A DNA stretch of 64,000 nucleotides from NCBI RefSeq assembly GCF_000187265.1, contig NZ_GL698429.1, positions 414,629 through 478,628 on the forward strand, read 5' to 3'. A model generated the notes under the pieces. It was not told the DNA's origin. It did no database searches and saw only the letters and a list, made by a program, of their open reading frames with translations. Of the stretch, positions 8,265 to 16,454 are shown piece after piece. Numbering within the stretch: the first letter of the stretch is position 1; each line of letters opens with the position of its first letter. This stretch comes from Streptococcus equinus ATCC 9812. Lineage in GTDB: Bacteria > Bacillota > Bacilli > Lactobacillales > Streptococcaceae. The position numbers and the translations under genes were made by a program.

Positions 8265-8749
8265 ATGGAACTGTGGGATGCTTATGATGCGCATCTGAAT
8301 AATATCGATGTCAAACTTTGGTTCGTGGAGAGAAGATTCCAAAAGGGCTTTATCATTTGGTTAGTGAGATTATCGTTAGACACCAAGATGGGATGTATCT
8401 GCTGACGCAAAGGGATGAACGGAAAAATTTTGGTGGCATGTGGGAAGCAACTGTAGGTGGTTCAGCCCTCAAAGGCGAAAGTCCTCTGGACTGTGCAAAG
8501 CGAGAATTATATGAAGAAACGGGTATTTCATCAGAAGATTTCATTGAAGTCGGTCGAATTTTACACAAAGACTATCAGACTTATTACGTTGAGTATCTAT
8601 GCTTAACAAACATTGATAAGACTGATATTGTTTTACAAGATGGTGAAACCTCGGCTTTCAAATGGCTTACCTCTGATGAATTACGTCAGATGCCTAGAGA
8701 CGAATTAACCACGCAGCGAATACAAAATTTTATTGAGGATTTGCGATAA
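8265..8749 (+). pseudogene. NUDIX hydrolase, one-base frameshift near the start
   Basis: An intact NUDIX box is present: GSALKGESPLDCAK then RELYEETGI, fitting Gx5Ex7REUxEExGU, so the fold hydrolyses nucleoside diphosphate-linked substrates. The natural start seems to be ATG 8265 after AAGGAGGG, reading MELWDAYDAHLNNID. The frame is then lost: GATGTC near 8309 appears to lack one G relative to an expected GATGGTC, after which the second frame continues with LVRGEKIPKGLYHLV. The downstream part alone could start only from TTG 8318. It is either a real lesion or a base-call error. A GNAT gene follows at once. Confidence 0.65.
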
Positions 8750-8771
8750 AACTTTATCACATGGAGGAAAG

Positions 8772-9278
8772 ATGATAATACGAAAAACAGAAGAAAAAGA
8801 TTTGCCACGTCTTATGGAATTGTATGCTCGTGCAAGAGAATTTATGGCTAAAAATGGAAATCCCAATCAGTGGGGTCTGACCAATTGGCCACCAAAGGAT
8901 TTAATCTGTGATGATATAAAAACTGGTAGAAGTTACGTTTGTGTAAACGATGAGGAACGAGTTGTAGGAACCTTTGTTTACGTTTATGGGGAAGACATTG
9001 AACCAACTTATCAAGTCATTTCAGATGGACAGTGGATTGGAGATAACACATATGGTGTTATTCACCGATTAGCTGGTGATGGTTCGGAAAGAGGTATCGG
9101 TGCTTTCTGTATTAATTGGGCACTTAATCAAGATGAGCATCTTCGTATTGACACCCACCAAGATAATGTTATCATGCAAAGACTTTTGCAGAAATTAGGA
9201 TTTTCACATTGTGGCACGATTTTTATAGGAGATAATCGTGATTCAGATTCACGTTTAGCCTACGAAAAACTTATTTAA
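8772..9278 (+). CDS. GNAT family N-acetyltransferase
   Basis: ATG 8772 is preceded by GGAGG at good spacing; the longer frame from 8733 has no ribosome site. The product has 168 residues: MIIRKTEEKDLPRLMELYAR at the start, a central VIHRLAGDGSERGIGAFCIN (an unusual form of the acetyl-CoA-binding motif), and LRIDTHQDNVIMQRLLQKLG with GFSHCGTIF near the end. The acceptor is unknown. It lies 22 bases after the NUDIX gene, so the two probably form an operon. Confidence 0.8.
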   Translation: MIIRKTEEKDLPRLMELYARAREFMAKNGNPNQWGLTNWPPKDLICDDIKTGRSYVCVNDEERVVGTFVYVYGEDIEPTYQVISDGQWIGDNTYGVIHRLAGDGSERGIGAFCINWALNQDEHLRIDTHQDNVIMQRLLQKLGFSHCGTIFIGDNRDSDSRLAYEKLI

Positions 9279-9296
9279 CAAACAAGCAGGCTCGTT

Positions 9297-9540
9297 GTAC
9301 TGACCCCAAAAAGTTGGACAACTGAAAGGATTTAGTTCTGTACTGCACAGGGCTAAGTCCTTTTAGTTTGACTTTAATTCGTTTGTTATTGTAATAGTTA
9401 ATGCAAGTAATAATAGCTTGTTTTAGCTCATCGAGTGACTTAAATGTCTTTTCAAAACCATAAAACATTTCTGATTTTAAGATTCCAAAAAAAGATTCCA
9501 TCATGCCATTATCTGAGCTATTTTCCTTACGGGACATGGA
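9297..9540 (-). mobile_element. IS3-family (IS150-like) transposase C-terminal remnant
   Basis: On the minus strand this encodes the last ~80 residues of an OrfB DDE transposase: SSDNGMMESFFGILKSEMFY, the NYYNNKRI motif with the catalytic-region spacing, and KLKGLSPVQYRTKS. The end at 9297 carries a terminal repeat beginning TGTACTGACCCCAAAAAGTT, typical for the group. The upstream part of the transposase and the other terminal repeat are missing, and the element stops abruptly at ~9540, so it is a dead fragment. Confidence 0.8.
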
Positions 9541-9541
9541 T

Positions 9542-9925
9542 GGACAAATTCATTTGAATCCCTTGTCAATTTTTAATATTTGCCTTGTCTTTTTATCGAT
9601 TTGCGCAGTGAATGTCACTTTTGAACGATTTCCAAATGGCGCTTTGAAATGGTTTAAAGAAGTTTCAAAAAGGGCATTTTAAATCGATGCAATCTGCCGT
9701 GCTTGTTGCCACTACGATTTGCATGTTTTGACAGATGAACAACAAGCAAAACTTCATTTAGAGTATGGCGAAAAAGATTTTGATTTAGGTATTTCGAAAA
9801 AAGCTTTTAAAAAATATTTGCCAAAAGTTGATGTGATTATCCGAAAAGGGTATCCTCATTGTGGTTATTTTTCAGCTAATACTAAGGCTTACATTGAAGA
9901 GTTAGAAGCATTTATGAGCGATTAA
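9542..9925 (+). pseudogene. Truncated gene of unknown function beside the IS remnant
   Basis: One frame runs from the IS junction to 9925 and is broken only by a TAA at 9680. It reads FERFPNGALKWFKEVSKRAF, then the stop, then IDAICRACCHYDLHVLTDEQ and, near the end, VIIRKGYPHCGYFSANTKAY. There is no start codon with a ribosome site. It is probably the 3' part of a gene cut by the insertion element and then inactivated. I do not recognise the family; the Cys pairs might bind metal. Confidence 0.4.
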
Positions 9926-9975
9926 ATCATGCTATAATGATACTGTAATAATAACTGTAAAAAAGGAGTTGTCAG

Positions 9976-10647
9976 ATGTCAAAAAAACTCTTTATTCAAG
10001 CTATTGCGAAATTTTTATTAGGATTTTTACTGGTCTTTTTACTTTTATTTTTGCCTGCTGGAACCCTAAAGTATTGGAACGCTTGGCTATTATTGGCGAT
10101 TCTTTTTATTCCGATGTTCTTGGTAGGGCTTGTTATGATGATTGTGAATCCAGTTTTACTTCAAAAACGTTTAGATGCCAAGGAAAGTGAGAAAGAGCAG
10201 CAGCAGGTAATTAAGTTCAGTGCGTTGATGTTTATAGCGGCTTTCTTGTCAGCTGGCTTTAGTTTTCGTTTTCATTGGCTACGCTTATCACCTAGTATCA
10301 GTTATATTGCAGCAGTTATTTTTCTATTAGCTTATTGCATATATGCTGAGGTTTTACGTGAAAATACTTATCTAGCTCGAACAATCGGTGTAGATGAGGG
10401 GCAAAAGGTGATTGATACAGGATTATATGGTGTGATTCGTCACCCGATGTACACGGCAACTATACTTTTGTTTTTATCAATGGGATTGGTTTTAGGCTCA
10501 CTACTTTCTTTTATTATTTTGCTCTGCTATTTTCCGCTAATCATCAAGCGCATTCGCAATGAAGAAGCAGTACTAGAAAAAGATTTAGAAGGCTATTTGG
10601 CATATGAGAAGAAAGTCCAGTACAGATTATTTCCATTTATTTGGTAA
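9976..10647 (+). CDS. Isoprenylcysteine carboxyl methyltransferase-family membrane protein
   Basis: A 223-residue protein with four or five membrane segments. The C-terminal signature VIDTGLYGVIRHPMYTATIL, then RIRNEEAVLEKDLEGYLAY, is the SAM-binding RHPxY...EE pattern of the ICMT/PEMT methyltransferases. Bacterial members methylate lipids or small substrates; which one is unknown. AAAGGAG precedes ATG 9976. A terminator follows directly, so it is probably a single-gene unit. Confidence 0.8.
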   Translation: MSKKLFIQAIAKFLLGFLLVFLLLFLPAGTLKYWNAWLLLAILFIPMFLVGLVMMIVNPVLLQKRLDAKESEKEQQQVIKFSALMFIAAFLSAGFSFRFHWLRLSPSISYIAAVIFLLAYCIYAEVLRENTYLARTIGVDEGQKVIDTGLYGVIRHPMYTATILLFLSMGLVLGSLLSFIILLCYFPLIIKRIRNEEAVLEKDLEGYLAYEKKVQYRLFPFIW

Positions 10648-10648
10648 G

Positions 10649-10674
10649 TCATTTCTTTTGAAATGGCTTTTTTA
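10649..10674 (+). terminator. Intrinsic terminator of the methyltransferase gene
   Basis: CATTTC/GAAATG arms around TTTT, followed by a T6 run. Confidence 0.65.
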
Positions 10675-10815
10675 ATAAGCAAAAGTCGTTTGATTAATCA
10701 AAGTAAGACTTTGCAAAGCTGCAAATTCCGAAAAATAGCCAAAAATTACTTTCCACACTTCAAAAAATGGAGTCATATGGTTACTGTTCTATTTTTTATG
10801 GGAAAGGGATACAAC

Positions 10816-11198
10816 ATGGAAAATCATTTAGGAAAATGCTTTAACCTTTTGAGGGAGTCAAAAGGTTTATCACAAAAGGAAATAGCCGGGGAAGTTATTT
10901 CGATTGCACAATTATCACGCTTTGAGCGTGCTGTCAGCAACATAAACACTGATACACTTTATCATTGTTTAGAGAATATGAATGTTTCTATTGCCGAATT
11001 TCAATGCGTTTGTCTCAATTATTCGCAAAATCAAAGACTACTTTTTCAGGATGAAGTGGCTAAAGCTTATCTTGAAAAAATATATTGACCTTGAAACATT
11101 ACTTGGTTAAATGTAATCAGCAAGAAAAGGTTGCTAAAAAAGATGTTCAATTTTTGGTTGACTATCTGTTTTCTGTTGATGAACGGGGGCGTTATGAA
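10816..11198 (+). pseudogene. rgg: Rgg/GadR/MutR-family regulator, truncated and fused to gtf remnant
   Basis: ATG 10816 begins a typical Rgg N-terminal helix-turn-helix: GKCFNLLRESKGLSQKEIAG, then ISIAQLSRFERAVSNI. The frame breaks near 11080 in an A-rich stretch and continues in another frame with KHYLVKCNQQEK, followed by DVQFLVDYLFSVDERGRYE, which is a later part of Rgg proteins. About half of the normal ~290-residue protein is missing, and the coding sequence then passes without a gap into glucosyltransferase repeats. In oral streptococci rgg lies just upstream of a gtf gene and activates it, so one deletion explains the fusion. Confidence 0.75.
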
Positions 11199-12048
11199 GG
11201 TGTTCACTATTATGCCTTTGATTCAACTGAAACAGTTGATGGTGTGACTAAGAAAGTTACTAACTAGCGTTACTTTGGTAAAGACGGCGTCATGGCGCGT
11301 GGTCTTGTCAAAATTGGTGAAGATTACCGATACTATGATGAAAATGGTAACCAAGTTAAAGTTCAACTTGTCAAAGACAAAGATGGCAACACTCCTTACT
11401 TCAAAGGTGATTCAGGTGCAATGGTTGCAGGTGAATTCACCCTCATCAATGGCGGATGGTATTACTTTAATGAAGATGGTGTAGCAGTTAAAGGTACCCA
11501 AACAATTAACGGTCAACAATTGTACTTTGACGAAAATGGTGTCCAGGCTAAGGGCATTTTCGTAACAAACGAAGACGGTACACGTAGTTACTATGATGCT
11601 AAATCAGGTGAAAAATTCGTTGGTGATTTCTTCTCAACAGGTGATAATCACTGGTATTACGCTAATGAAAATGGTAACTTGACAGCTGGTTCACAAGTTA
11701 TTCGTGGTCAAAAACTTTACTTTGCTGAAGACGGTCTTCAAGCTAAAGGTATCTTTGTAACTGATGCAGAAGGAAATCGTCACTTTTACGATCCAGATTT
11801 AGGTGTTCTTGCCACAAATAAATTTATCGCTGATGGTGACGATTGGTATTACTTCGACGAAAATGGTCAAGTAGTAACTGGTGACCAAGAAATTAATGGT
11901 CCATACATTGCACTTTGATGAAAACGGTGTACAAACCAAAGGCGGCTTTGCAGCAGACGCTAACAGAAACGAACATTACTATGACGCTAAATCAGGCGAC
12001 AGGGTAGATGACTCAGAACTTACTATTGCAGCCAAAGCAGAAGCTTAA
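11199..12048 (+). pseudogene. gtf: Glucosyltransferase (Gtf) C-terminal glucan-binding repeats, remnant
   Basis: The region carries at least six choline/glucan-binding-type repeats of the GtfA-like pattern, for example GWYYFNEDGVAVKGTQTING, QQLYFDENGVQAKGIF and DDWYYFDENGQVVTGDQEIN. An in-frame TAG at 11265 (probably from CAG) and a one-base shift near 11905 interrupt it. After the shift the frame continues to 12048 and ends ELTIAAKAEA. The whole catalytic domain and the secretion signal are gone, removed by the deletion that joined this tail to rgg. The product would not make glucan. Confidence 0.8.
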
Positions 12049-12127
12049 CTACACATTTTATGGCTTTGGTATTTCAATACTAAGCATCAGTATAGTTTTT
12101 AAAATGCAATAACTCCATAATAAAAAG

Positions 12128-12177
12128 AAAGTCTACTAGGTTTGGTATTTAAATACTAAATCTTAGTAGGCTTTTTT
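12128..12177 (+). terminator. Intrinsic terminator downstream of gtf remnant
   Basis: A long hairpin with arms AAAGTCTACTA and TTAGTAGGCTTT and inner pairing TATTTAAATA; ends in T6. Confidence 0.75.
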
Positions 12178-12246
12178 ATGCTGTGTTTTATGTGATCTTG
12201 TTGTATGATTTTTGCAGATTAAATATGAGGAGAAGAAAAGAAGGAT

Positions 12247-12878
12247 ATGTTCTTAAAATATGTCAAAGCAAATTTAATCCCGCTGATTATCGAGATTCTA
12301 TTTATCATTTCGTATTATATTGTTCCGAAAGATGATTTTATTTATATGAATGCCTTTTTTATGTTTTGTTGTTTGTTTATTTATTTTCTTATCTCTAAGG
12401 ACCTCAATCTGAAAGAATTGTTTTTGAGTTTTAGAAGTGGTAAGAAGTATTGGATTCAGGTTTTGCTTACTTTTTTAGGATTTATGCTGGCTTTTATTAT
12501 TACGACGATTTTGGAAGGCATTTTTCCTGGACTTGAGACTGGGACTATTAATCTAAGAAGAGATGCTTGGCTAACCTTAGGTGTATTTGCCATTTCAACA
12601 ATTTTATTTCCCGCAATTACTGAAGAGACATTTTATCGAAAAAATTTGATTCTCTTTGATAGCCAAAAACAGTTATTATTACAACGATTCTAAGTATGTT
12701 TTTATATGCCTGTGAGCATTCGCTAGCGCCGTGGGGAATATTTCTGACTATGATTTGGGCACTGCCGTTGAGTTTTTCTTATATTAAAACTAGAAATATT
12801 TATGTTGTTATGACGGCGCATTTTCTTGGAAATCTTCTCGGAAATGGAGTAGACGTGATATTAACTCTGATTCATTGA
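12247..12878 (+). pseudogene. CPBP-family intramembrane protease (CAAX-protease-like), frameshifted
   Basis: The first frame (from ATG 12247) has multiple membrane segments and the glutamate motif ITEETFYRKN. It ends early at 12693. The next frame supplies the rest: ILSMFLYACEHSLAPWGIFL, then HFLGNLLGNGVDVI, with the expected second and third catalytic-region motifs. The two join if one A is restored in an A5 run near 12668. CPBP proteins in streptococci often give bacteriocin immunity or process peptides. The single homopolymer lesion could be a sequencing error. Confidence 0.7.
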
Positions 12879-12897
12879 CTGTAGTCTAACAAAAGCA

Positions 12898-12919
12898 CCT
12901 CTAGCTAAATAGCTAGAGG
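12898..12919 (+). terminator. Hairpin terminator of the CPBP gene
   Basis: Perfect ten-base arms CCTCTAGCTA / TAGCTAGAGG around AA, followed by a T-rich tail. Confidence 0.7.
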
Positions 12920-12975
12920 GCGTTTGTTTATGTTCTAAATGCCTAAGATAATAGTGCAGACTTTATGCAAACGCT

Positions 12976-12998
12976 TGTGATATAATTCAATTATCACA
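12976..12998 (+). promoter_or_regulatory. Palindromic operator overlapping the MATE gene promoter
   Basis: TGTGATA and TATCACA are separated by nine bases and enclose the probable -10 box TATAAT (12981-12986). The MATE start codon is at 13016. The position over the -10 suggests a repressor site; the regulator is not identified. Confidence 0.45.
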
Positions 12999-13015
12999 TT
13001 TTACGGAGAATACTC

Positions 13016-14341
13016 ATGGAAAAGAGAGAAAGATTTTTAAAAGAGGCAATGATGATTGCCGTACCAGTAGCGCTACAGGCGATGCTTCAGTCATCGTTTT
13101 CAATGATTGACCAGCTGATGGTTGGACAGCTTGGCAAAACAGCTATAGCAGCCGTAGAAGTCGGTGGAAAGCCACAATTTGTCTTTGCTTTTGTCAGTGG
13201 AGCTATTGCCACGGTTACAGGTATCATGGTTTCCCAGTACATGGGGAAAAATAACCAGAAAAAGATTAATACCAGTATGTCTGTCAATCTATTAGTGATG
13301 CTAGTATTAGCAGCTTTCACCATGGGTCTTTGTTTGTTGTTACCAGGTGAGTTGGCAGGAATCTTCACCAAGGATACTAGCGTTATTCAGGCTGCAAGAC
13401 CTTACGTGCAACTGTTAGCTTGGGTTTATCCGCTATCTGGGATTTCCTCGTTGTTAGCAGTTCAATTACGCTGTCGAAATCGGGCAAAATATCCCCTTTA
13501 CATTAGTGCGGTTGCGGCTGTGGTCAATACTGTATTGAACTATACCTTGATTTTCGGGCATTTTGGAGTTAGTCCAATGGGGGTTAAAGGTGCTGCACTT
13601 GCTAGTTTATCATCTCAAGTGGTGAATCTGCTCTTGATGGTTTATTTTTACCAAAAAATGTGTCGATTTACTTTTGACTTACATCTACCAAAAGCAGAGA
13701 TTTTGCAATATATTTTCATGCTGTCACCGATTGTTGTTAATGAGTTATTGTGGACTTTAGGGCAAAATGTCAATACTTACATTTATGGGCATATGGGAAC
13801 GAGCGAACTCGCTGGTATGTCTCTAACTGGTCCAATCCAAGGGCTTTTTATCGGAGCTTTATCAGGTTTATCTCAAGCAGCGGGAATCTTGATTGGTCGA
13901 CGTCTTGGTAAGCACGACTACGAAAGCGCCTATCGAGATTCAAAAAGGCTTTGTTTGTATGGATTTGTTGGTTCTTTGATTTTATCTGTGATTCTTATTT
14001 TGGGAGAACGATTCTATATCGGTTTGTATAATGTTGGCGATGATGTTAGTCTAGTGGGCACACAGTTGCTGCTGGCTTTTGCCTTTTTAGCACCTGTTAA
14101 AGTGCAAAATATGATTTTAGGCGGAGGCATTATTAGAAGTGGTGGTAGAACCAAGTACATTATGATAATTGATATTATTGGGACATGGTGTATCGGTGTG
14201 CCTCTAGGAGTTTTGACTGGTTTAGTTTTAAAACTTCCGATTGTTTGGGTGTATTTTATCCTTTCTCAAGAAGAACTTTTCCGTTTTATCGTTTCAGTCT
14301 TTATGTTCCGCAGTAAAAAATGGATGAATACGATTCATTAA
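13016..14341 (+). CDS. MATE-family multidrug efflux transporter
   Basis: A 441-residue protein with about 12 membrane segments in two halves, typical in length for MATE exporters. Recognisable stretches include VALQAMLQSSFSMIDQLMVG in the first helix, GKTAIAAVEVG, and SGLSQAAGILIGRRLG in the second half. These proteins export cationic compounds in exchange for Na+ or H+. ACGGAGA precedes the ATG. The gene stands alone behind a promoter with a palindrome over its -10 box. Confidence 0.9.
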   Translation: MEKRERFLKEAMMIAVPVALQAMLQSSFSMIDQLMVGQLGKTAIAAVEVGGKPQFVFAFVSGAIATVTGIMVSQYMGKNNQKKINTSMSVNLLVMLVLAAFTMGLCLLLPGELAGIFTKDTSVIQAARPYVQLLAWVYPLSGISSLLAVQLRCRNRAKYPLYISAVAAVVNTVLNYTLIFGHFGVSPMGVKGAALASLSSQVVNLLLMVYFYQKMCRFTFDLHLPKAEILQYIFMLSPIVVNELLWTLGQNVNTYIYGHMGTSELAGMSLTGPIQGLFIGALSGLSQAAGILIGRRLGKHDYESAYRDSKRLCLYGFVGSLILSVILILGERFYIGLYNVGDDVSLVGTQLLLAFAFLAPVKVQNMILGGGIIRSGGRTKYIMIIDIIGTWCIGVPLGVLTGLVLKLPIVWVYFILSQEELFRFIVSVFMFRSKKWMNTIH

Positions 14342-14431
14342 ATGAGAGCTATTTTTACGAAAAATATATCTTTTTCAGTTTTTCTTTTAGAATTTTGATT
14401 AAAAAGGTTTTCTAATTAAAAGCGAAGAGAA

Positions 14432-14445
14432 CGATAGCGTTTTCT
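14432..14445 (-). promoter_or_regulatory. Probable cre (CcpA) site upstream of dha remnant
   Basis: On the minus strand AGAAAACGCTATCG fits the cre consensus (TGWAANCGNTNNCA) with one end mismatch. It lies about 40 bases before dhaL, where catabolite control of dihydroxyacetone use would be expected. Confidence 0.45.
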
Positions 14446-14480
14446 ATATAGCAGTGTTTAGGGTATAAAGGGGTGCTTAT

Positions 14481-15060
14481 ATGAAATTAGAGACTGCAAA
14501 AAGATGACTCATCTTGTTTTATGAAAAAAATCAGGAAAATGAGAAGGTTTTAGCTGAATTAGATTCTTTCATGGGTGGTGATGGGGACCATGGTGAAAAC
14601 ATGCTGCGCAGTATGACAGCCGTTGTCAATGAAGTTGAACCGAGAGAATTTGAATCAACAGTTGATTTATTTAAAAATACGATAATGCTTCTTTTGACAA
14701 AAGTCGGAGGTGTCTCCGGAACCTTATACGGCTCAGCATTTTTTGGAATTGCGCACGTTGAAAAGAAGATAGTACGCTTTACCAAGATATTAAAGAAGGT
14801 CTAGAAATGATTCAAAGACGTGGCCAAGCAAAAGTTGGTGATAAAACCATGGTCGATGTTTGGGCACCTGTCGTAGATGATTTAAAAGAAAATCAGCTAA
14901 CACCTGAACGTATCGACGAGTACATTTTAGCGACAGCTCTTTTACGAGCTGCAAAAGGACGTCAAGCACTGCTTTTAGATGGTTCATCTGGTCTTGTTGA
15001 TCCTGGTTCATAGTCATCAGGTTTGTTATGTAAAGCGCTAATAGAAGCGGAAGAAGTCGA
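14481..15060 (+). pseudogene. dhaL: Dihydroxyacetone kinase subunit DhaL, inactivated
   Basis: ATG 14481 follows AAGGGGTG. The frame hits TGA at 14505 (probably from TGG) and continues LILFYEKNQENEKVLAELDS, then the ADP/Mg-binding signature FMGGDGDHGENM. It shifts frame near 14760 and continues with DSTLYQDIKEGLEMIQRRGQ, then KVGDKTMVDVWAP, the conserved DhaL core. A further TAG at 15012 interrupts it before the end. At least three lesions make this a true pseudogene. DhaL normally phosphorylates dihydroxyacetone with DhaK; no dhaK is present here. Confidence 0.8.
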
Positions 15061-15062
15061 AC

Positions 15063-15438
15063 ATGGCCAACAAAATTGGTATTGTTATTGCATCACATTC
15101 AAAACATTGCTAAAGGAACATCAGAATTCATCTCTCAGGTTGCTTCAAATGTGCCCATTACATTTGCTGGAGGAACGGACGATGATAGAATCGGAACAAG
15201 TTTTAAACGCATCAAAGACGCTATTGACGAAAATGAAGGTGAACTTCTTTTAGGATTTTGTGACCTTAGTTCTTCAACAATGAACCTTGAAATGGCCGCT
15301 GAAATGTCTGACAAGGACGTGCTTTTACAAAAAGTGCCAATCGTTGAAGGTGCTTATACAGCGGGCGCTTTATTACATGCTGGTCTTCCTTTCGAAGCTG
15401 TCCTTGAACAATTACAAGAACTTGAAATCGACAAGTAA
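15063..15438 (+). pseudogene. dhaM: DhaM PTS phosphotransferase subunit, frameshifted
   Basis: ATG 15063 begins MANKIGIVIASHSKH, the EIIA-like start of DhaM with its phospho-accepting His. The frame is lost near 15108, where two bases seem missing, and the next frame continues IAKGTSEFISQVASNVPITF, then AGGTDDDRIGTSF and LQKVPIVEGAYTAG. The length (~124 residues) fits DhaM. It would pass phosphate from the PTS to DhaL. It directly follows the decayed dhaL, so the whole operon is in decay. Confidence 0.8.
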
Positions 15439-15463
15439 GCATAAATTATAATCGTATCATTTT

Positions 15464-15489
15464 AAAGTGGACATCAGTCCACTTTTTTT
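15464..15489 (+). terminator. Intrinsic terminator of dha remnant
   Basis: AAGTGGAC / GTCCACTT arms around ATCA, followed by T7. Confidence 0.8.
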
Positions 15490-15490
15490 A

Positions 15491-15517
15491 TATAATGAAG
15501 TCAGTTATATAACTGAC
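15491..15517 (+). promoter_or_regulatory. Promoter -10 with adjacent perfect 18-bp palindrome, HdiR-type operator
   Basis: TATAAT at 15491-15496 is followed by GTCAGTTATATAACTGAC (15500-15517), a perfect 18-base palindrome. It sits between the -10 and the start of the HdiR-like repressor gene, as expected for autorepression relieved in the SOS response. Confidence 0.65.
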
Positions 15518-15562
15518 TGAAAAATCAGCAGTTATTATCTAAGATAAAAAGAGGTGAGTTTG

Positions 15563-16249
15563 ATGTATTATCCTGAAAAATTGAAAAATCGTCGTTTGGA
15601 GCTTGGATTAAAACAGACTGAGTTAGCAAAGCAATTAGGCATTTCAAAGCAATCTTACTTTGCTTGGGAGAAAGGAACATCACAGCCGACAAAGGCTAAT
15701 TTGCTAAAGTTAGAAGAACTTTTGCAGGTGCCACATGGTTATTTTAGTGAGCTTGAAATCGCCACTTTGTACAAGCAATTAACTGACCAAAACCAAGAAC
15801 ATGCATTGACTTACGTTAGAGATTTGCTGGAACAACAAGCAAAAGTTGTCTCAATCGTTCAAGAGCCACGTTTTGCCTATAAGGTTTACGAGCGTTTGTC
15901 AGCTGGTGTCGGGACTAATATCTATGACGATATGGACTATGATACGGTTTATTTTGATAAAGACTTGGCACATGACTTTGCATCATGGATTGACGGAGAT
16001 TCTATGGAGCCTACTTATCACAATGGCTCTGTGGCTCTCATTCGTGAGACTGGGTTTGACTACGACGGTGCGGTTTATGCGGTCGTTTGGAACTCACAGA
16101 CTTACATCAAAAAGGTCTATCGTGAGGAAAATGGGCTGCGCTTAGTGTCAATCAATAAAGATTACGATGATAAGTTTGCGCCATATGATGAAAATCCACG
16201 TATTGTTGGAAAAATTGTCGGCAACTTCATGCCAATCATAGGAGGATAA
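15563..16249 (+). CDS. hdiR: HdiR/LexA-like SOS repressor (XRE helix-turn-helix plus S24 self-cleavage domain)
   Basis: ATG 15563 follows GAGGTG. The 228-residue product has an N-terminal XRE domain (LKQTELAKQLGISKQSYFAW) and a C-terminal S24 peptidase domain with the catalytic Ser in DGDSMEPTYHNGS and the Lys in TYIKKVYREENGLRLVSIN. A probable self-cleavage Ala-Gly lies in ERLSAGVGTN. In Lactococcus HdiR is cleaved on DNA damage and frees its target genes. Here it leads a four-gene cassette with a Y-family polymerase and lies behind a perfect palindrome, consistent with SOS-induced mutagenesis. Confidence 0.85.
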   Translation: MYYPEKLKNRRLELGLKQTELAKQLGISKQSYFAWEKGTSQPTKANLLKLEELLQVPHGYFSELEIATLYKQLTDQNQEHALTYVRDLLEQQAKVVSIVQEPRFAYKVYERLSAGVGTNIYDDMDYDTVYFDKDLAHDFASWIDGDSMEPTYHNGSVALIRETGFDYDGAVYAVVWNSQTYIKKVYREENGLRLVSINKDYDDKFAPYDENPRIVGKIVGNFMPIIGG

Positions 16250-16250
16250 G

Positions 16251-16454
16251 ATGCATTTAAAAGATATTTTAGATTTGGATTCATATGATTTAGCACCAGA
16301 TAGCAAGGTCGAAATTTTTGATATGGATGATTTTGCGGATTCTGTCATGTATCAGCGTTTTACTAGGGTTTATTTACCAGAGGATAAAGAGAGTGAACTC
16401 TCACCTTATGCTTTCTTGGTTAATGATTCGATTTTGATCACCATGGAGGCTTAG
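16251..16454 (+). CDS. Small conserved protein of the SOS umuC cassette
   Basis: A 67-residue acidic protein (LKDILDLDSYDLAPDSKVEI, then FDMDDFADSVMY) with no named domain. It starts one base after the hdiR stop and ends directly before the umuC start, so the three are tightly coupled. Short acidic frames at this place are seen in streptococcal umuC cassettes on mobile elements; the role is unknown. Confidence 0.7.
   Translation: MHLKDILDLDSYDLAPDSKVEIFDMDDFADSVMYQRFTRVYLPEDKESELSPYAFLVNDSILITMEA

Noticed and set aside
11292-11918. Intact 208-codon glucan-binding protein gene
   Set aside because: No ribosome site or signal peptide; it is an internal piece of the gtf tail bounded by a nonsense codon and a frameshift.
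14790-15253. Overlapping short frames within dhaL/dhaM on both strands
   Set aside because: They are pieces and shadows of the frameshifted dha genes; the homology pattern runs through them in one direction.
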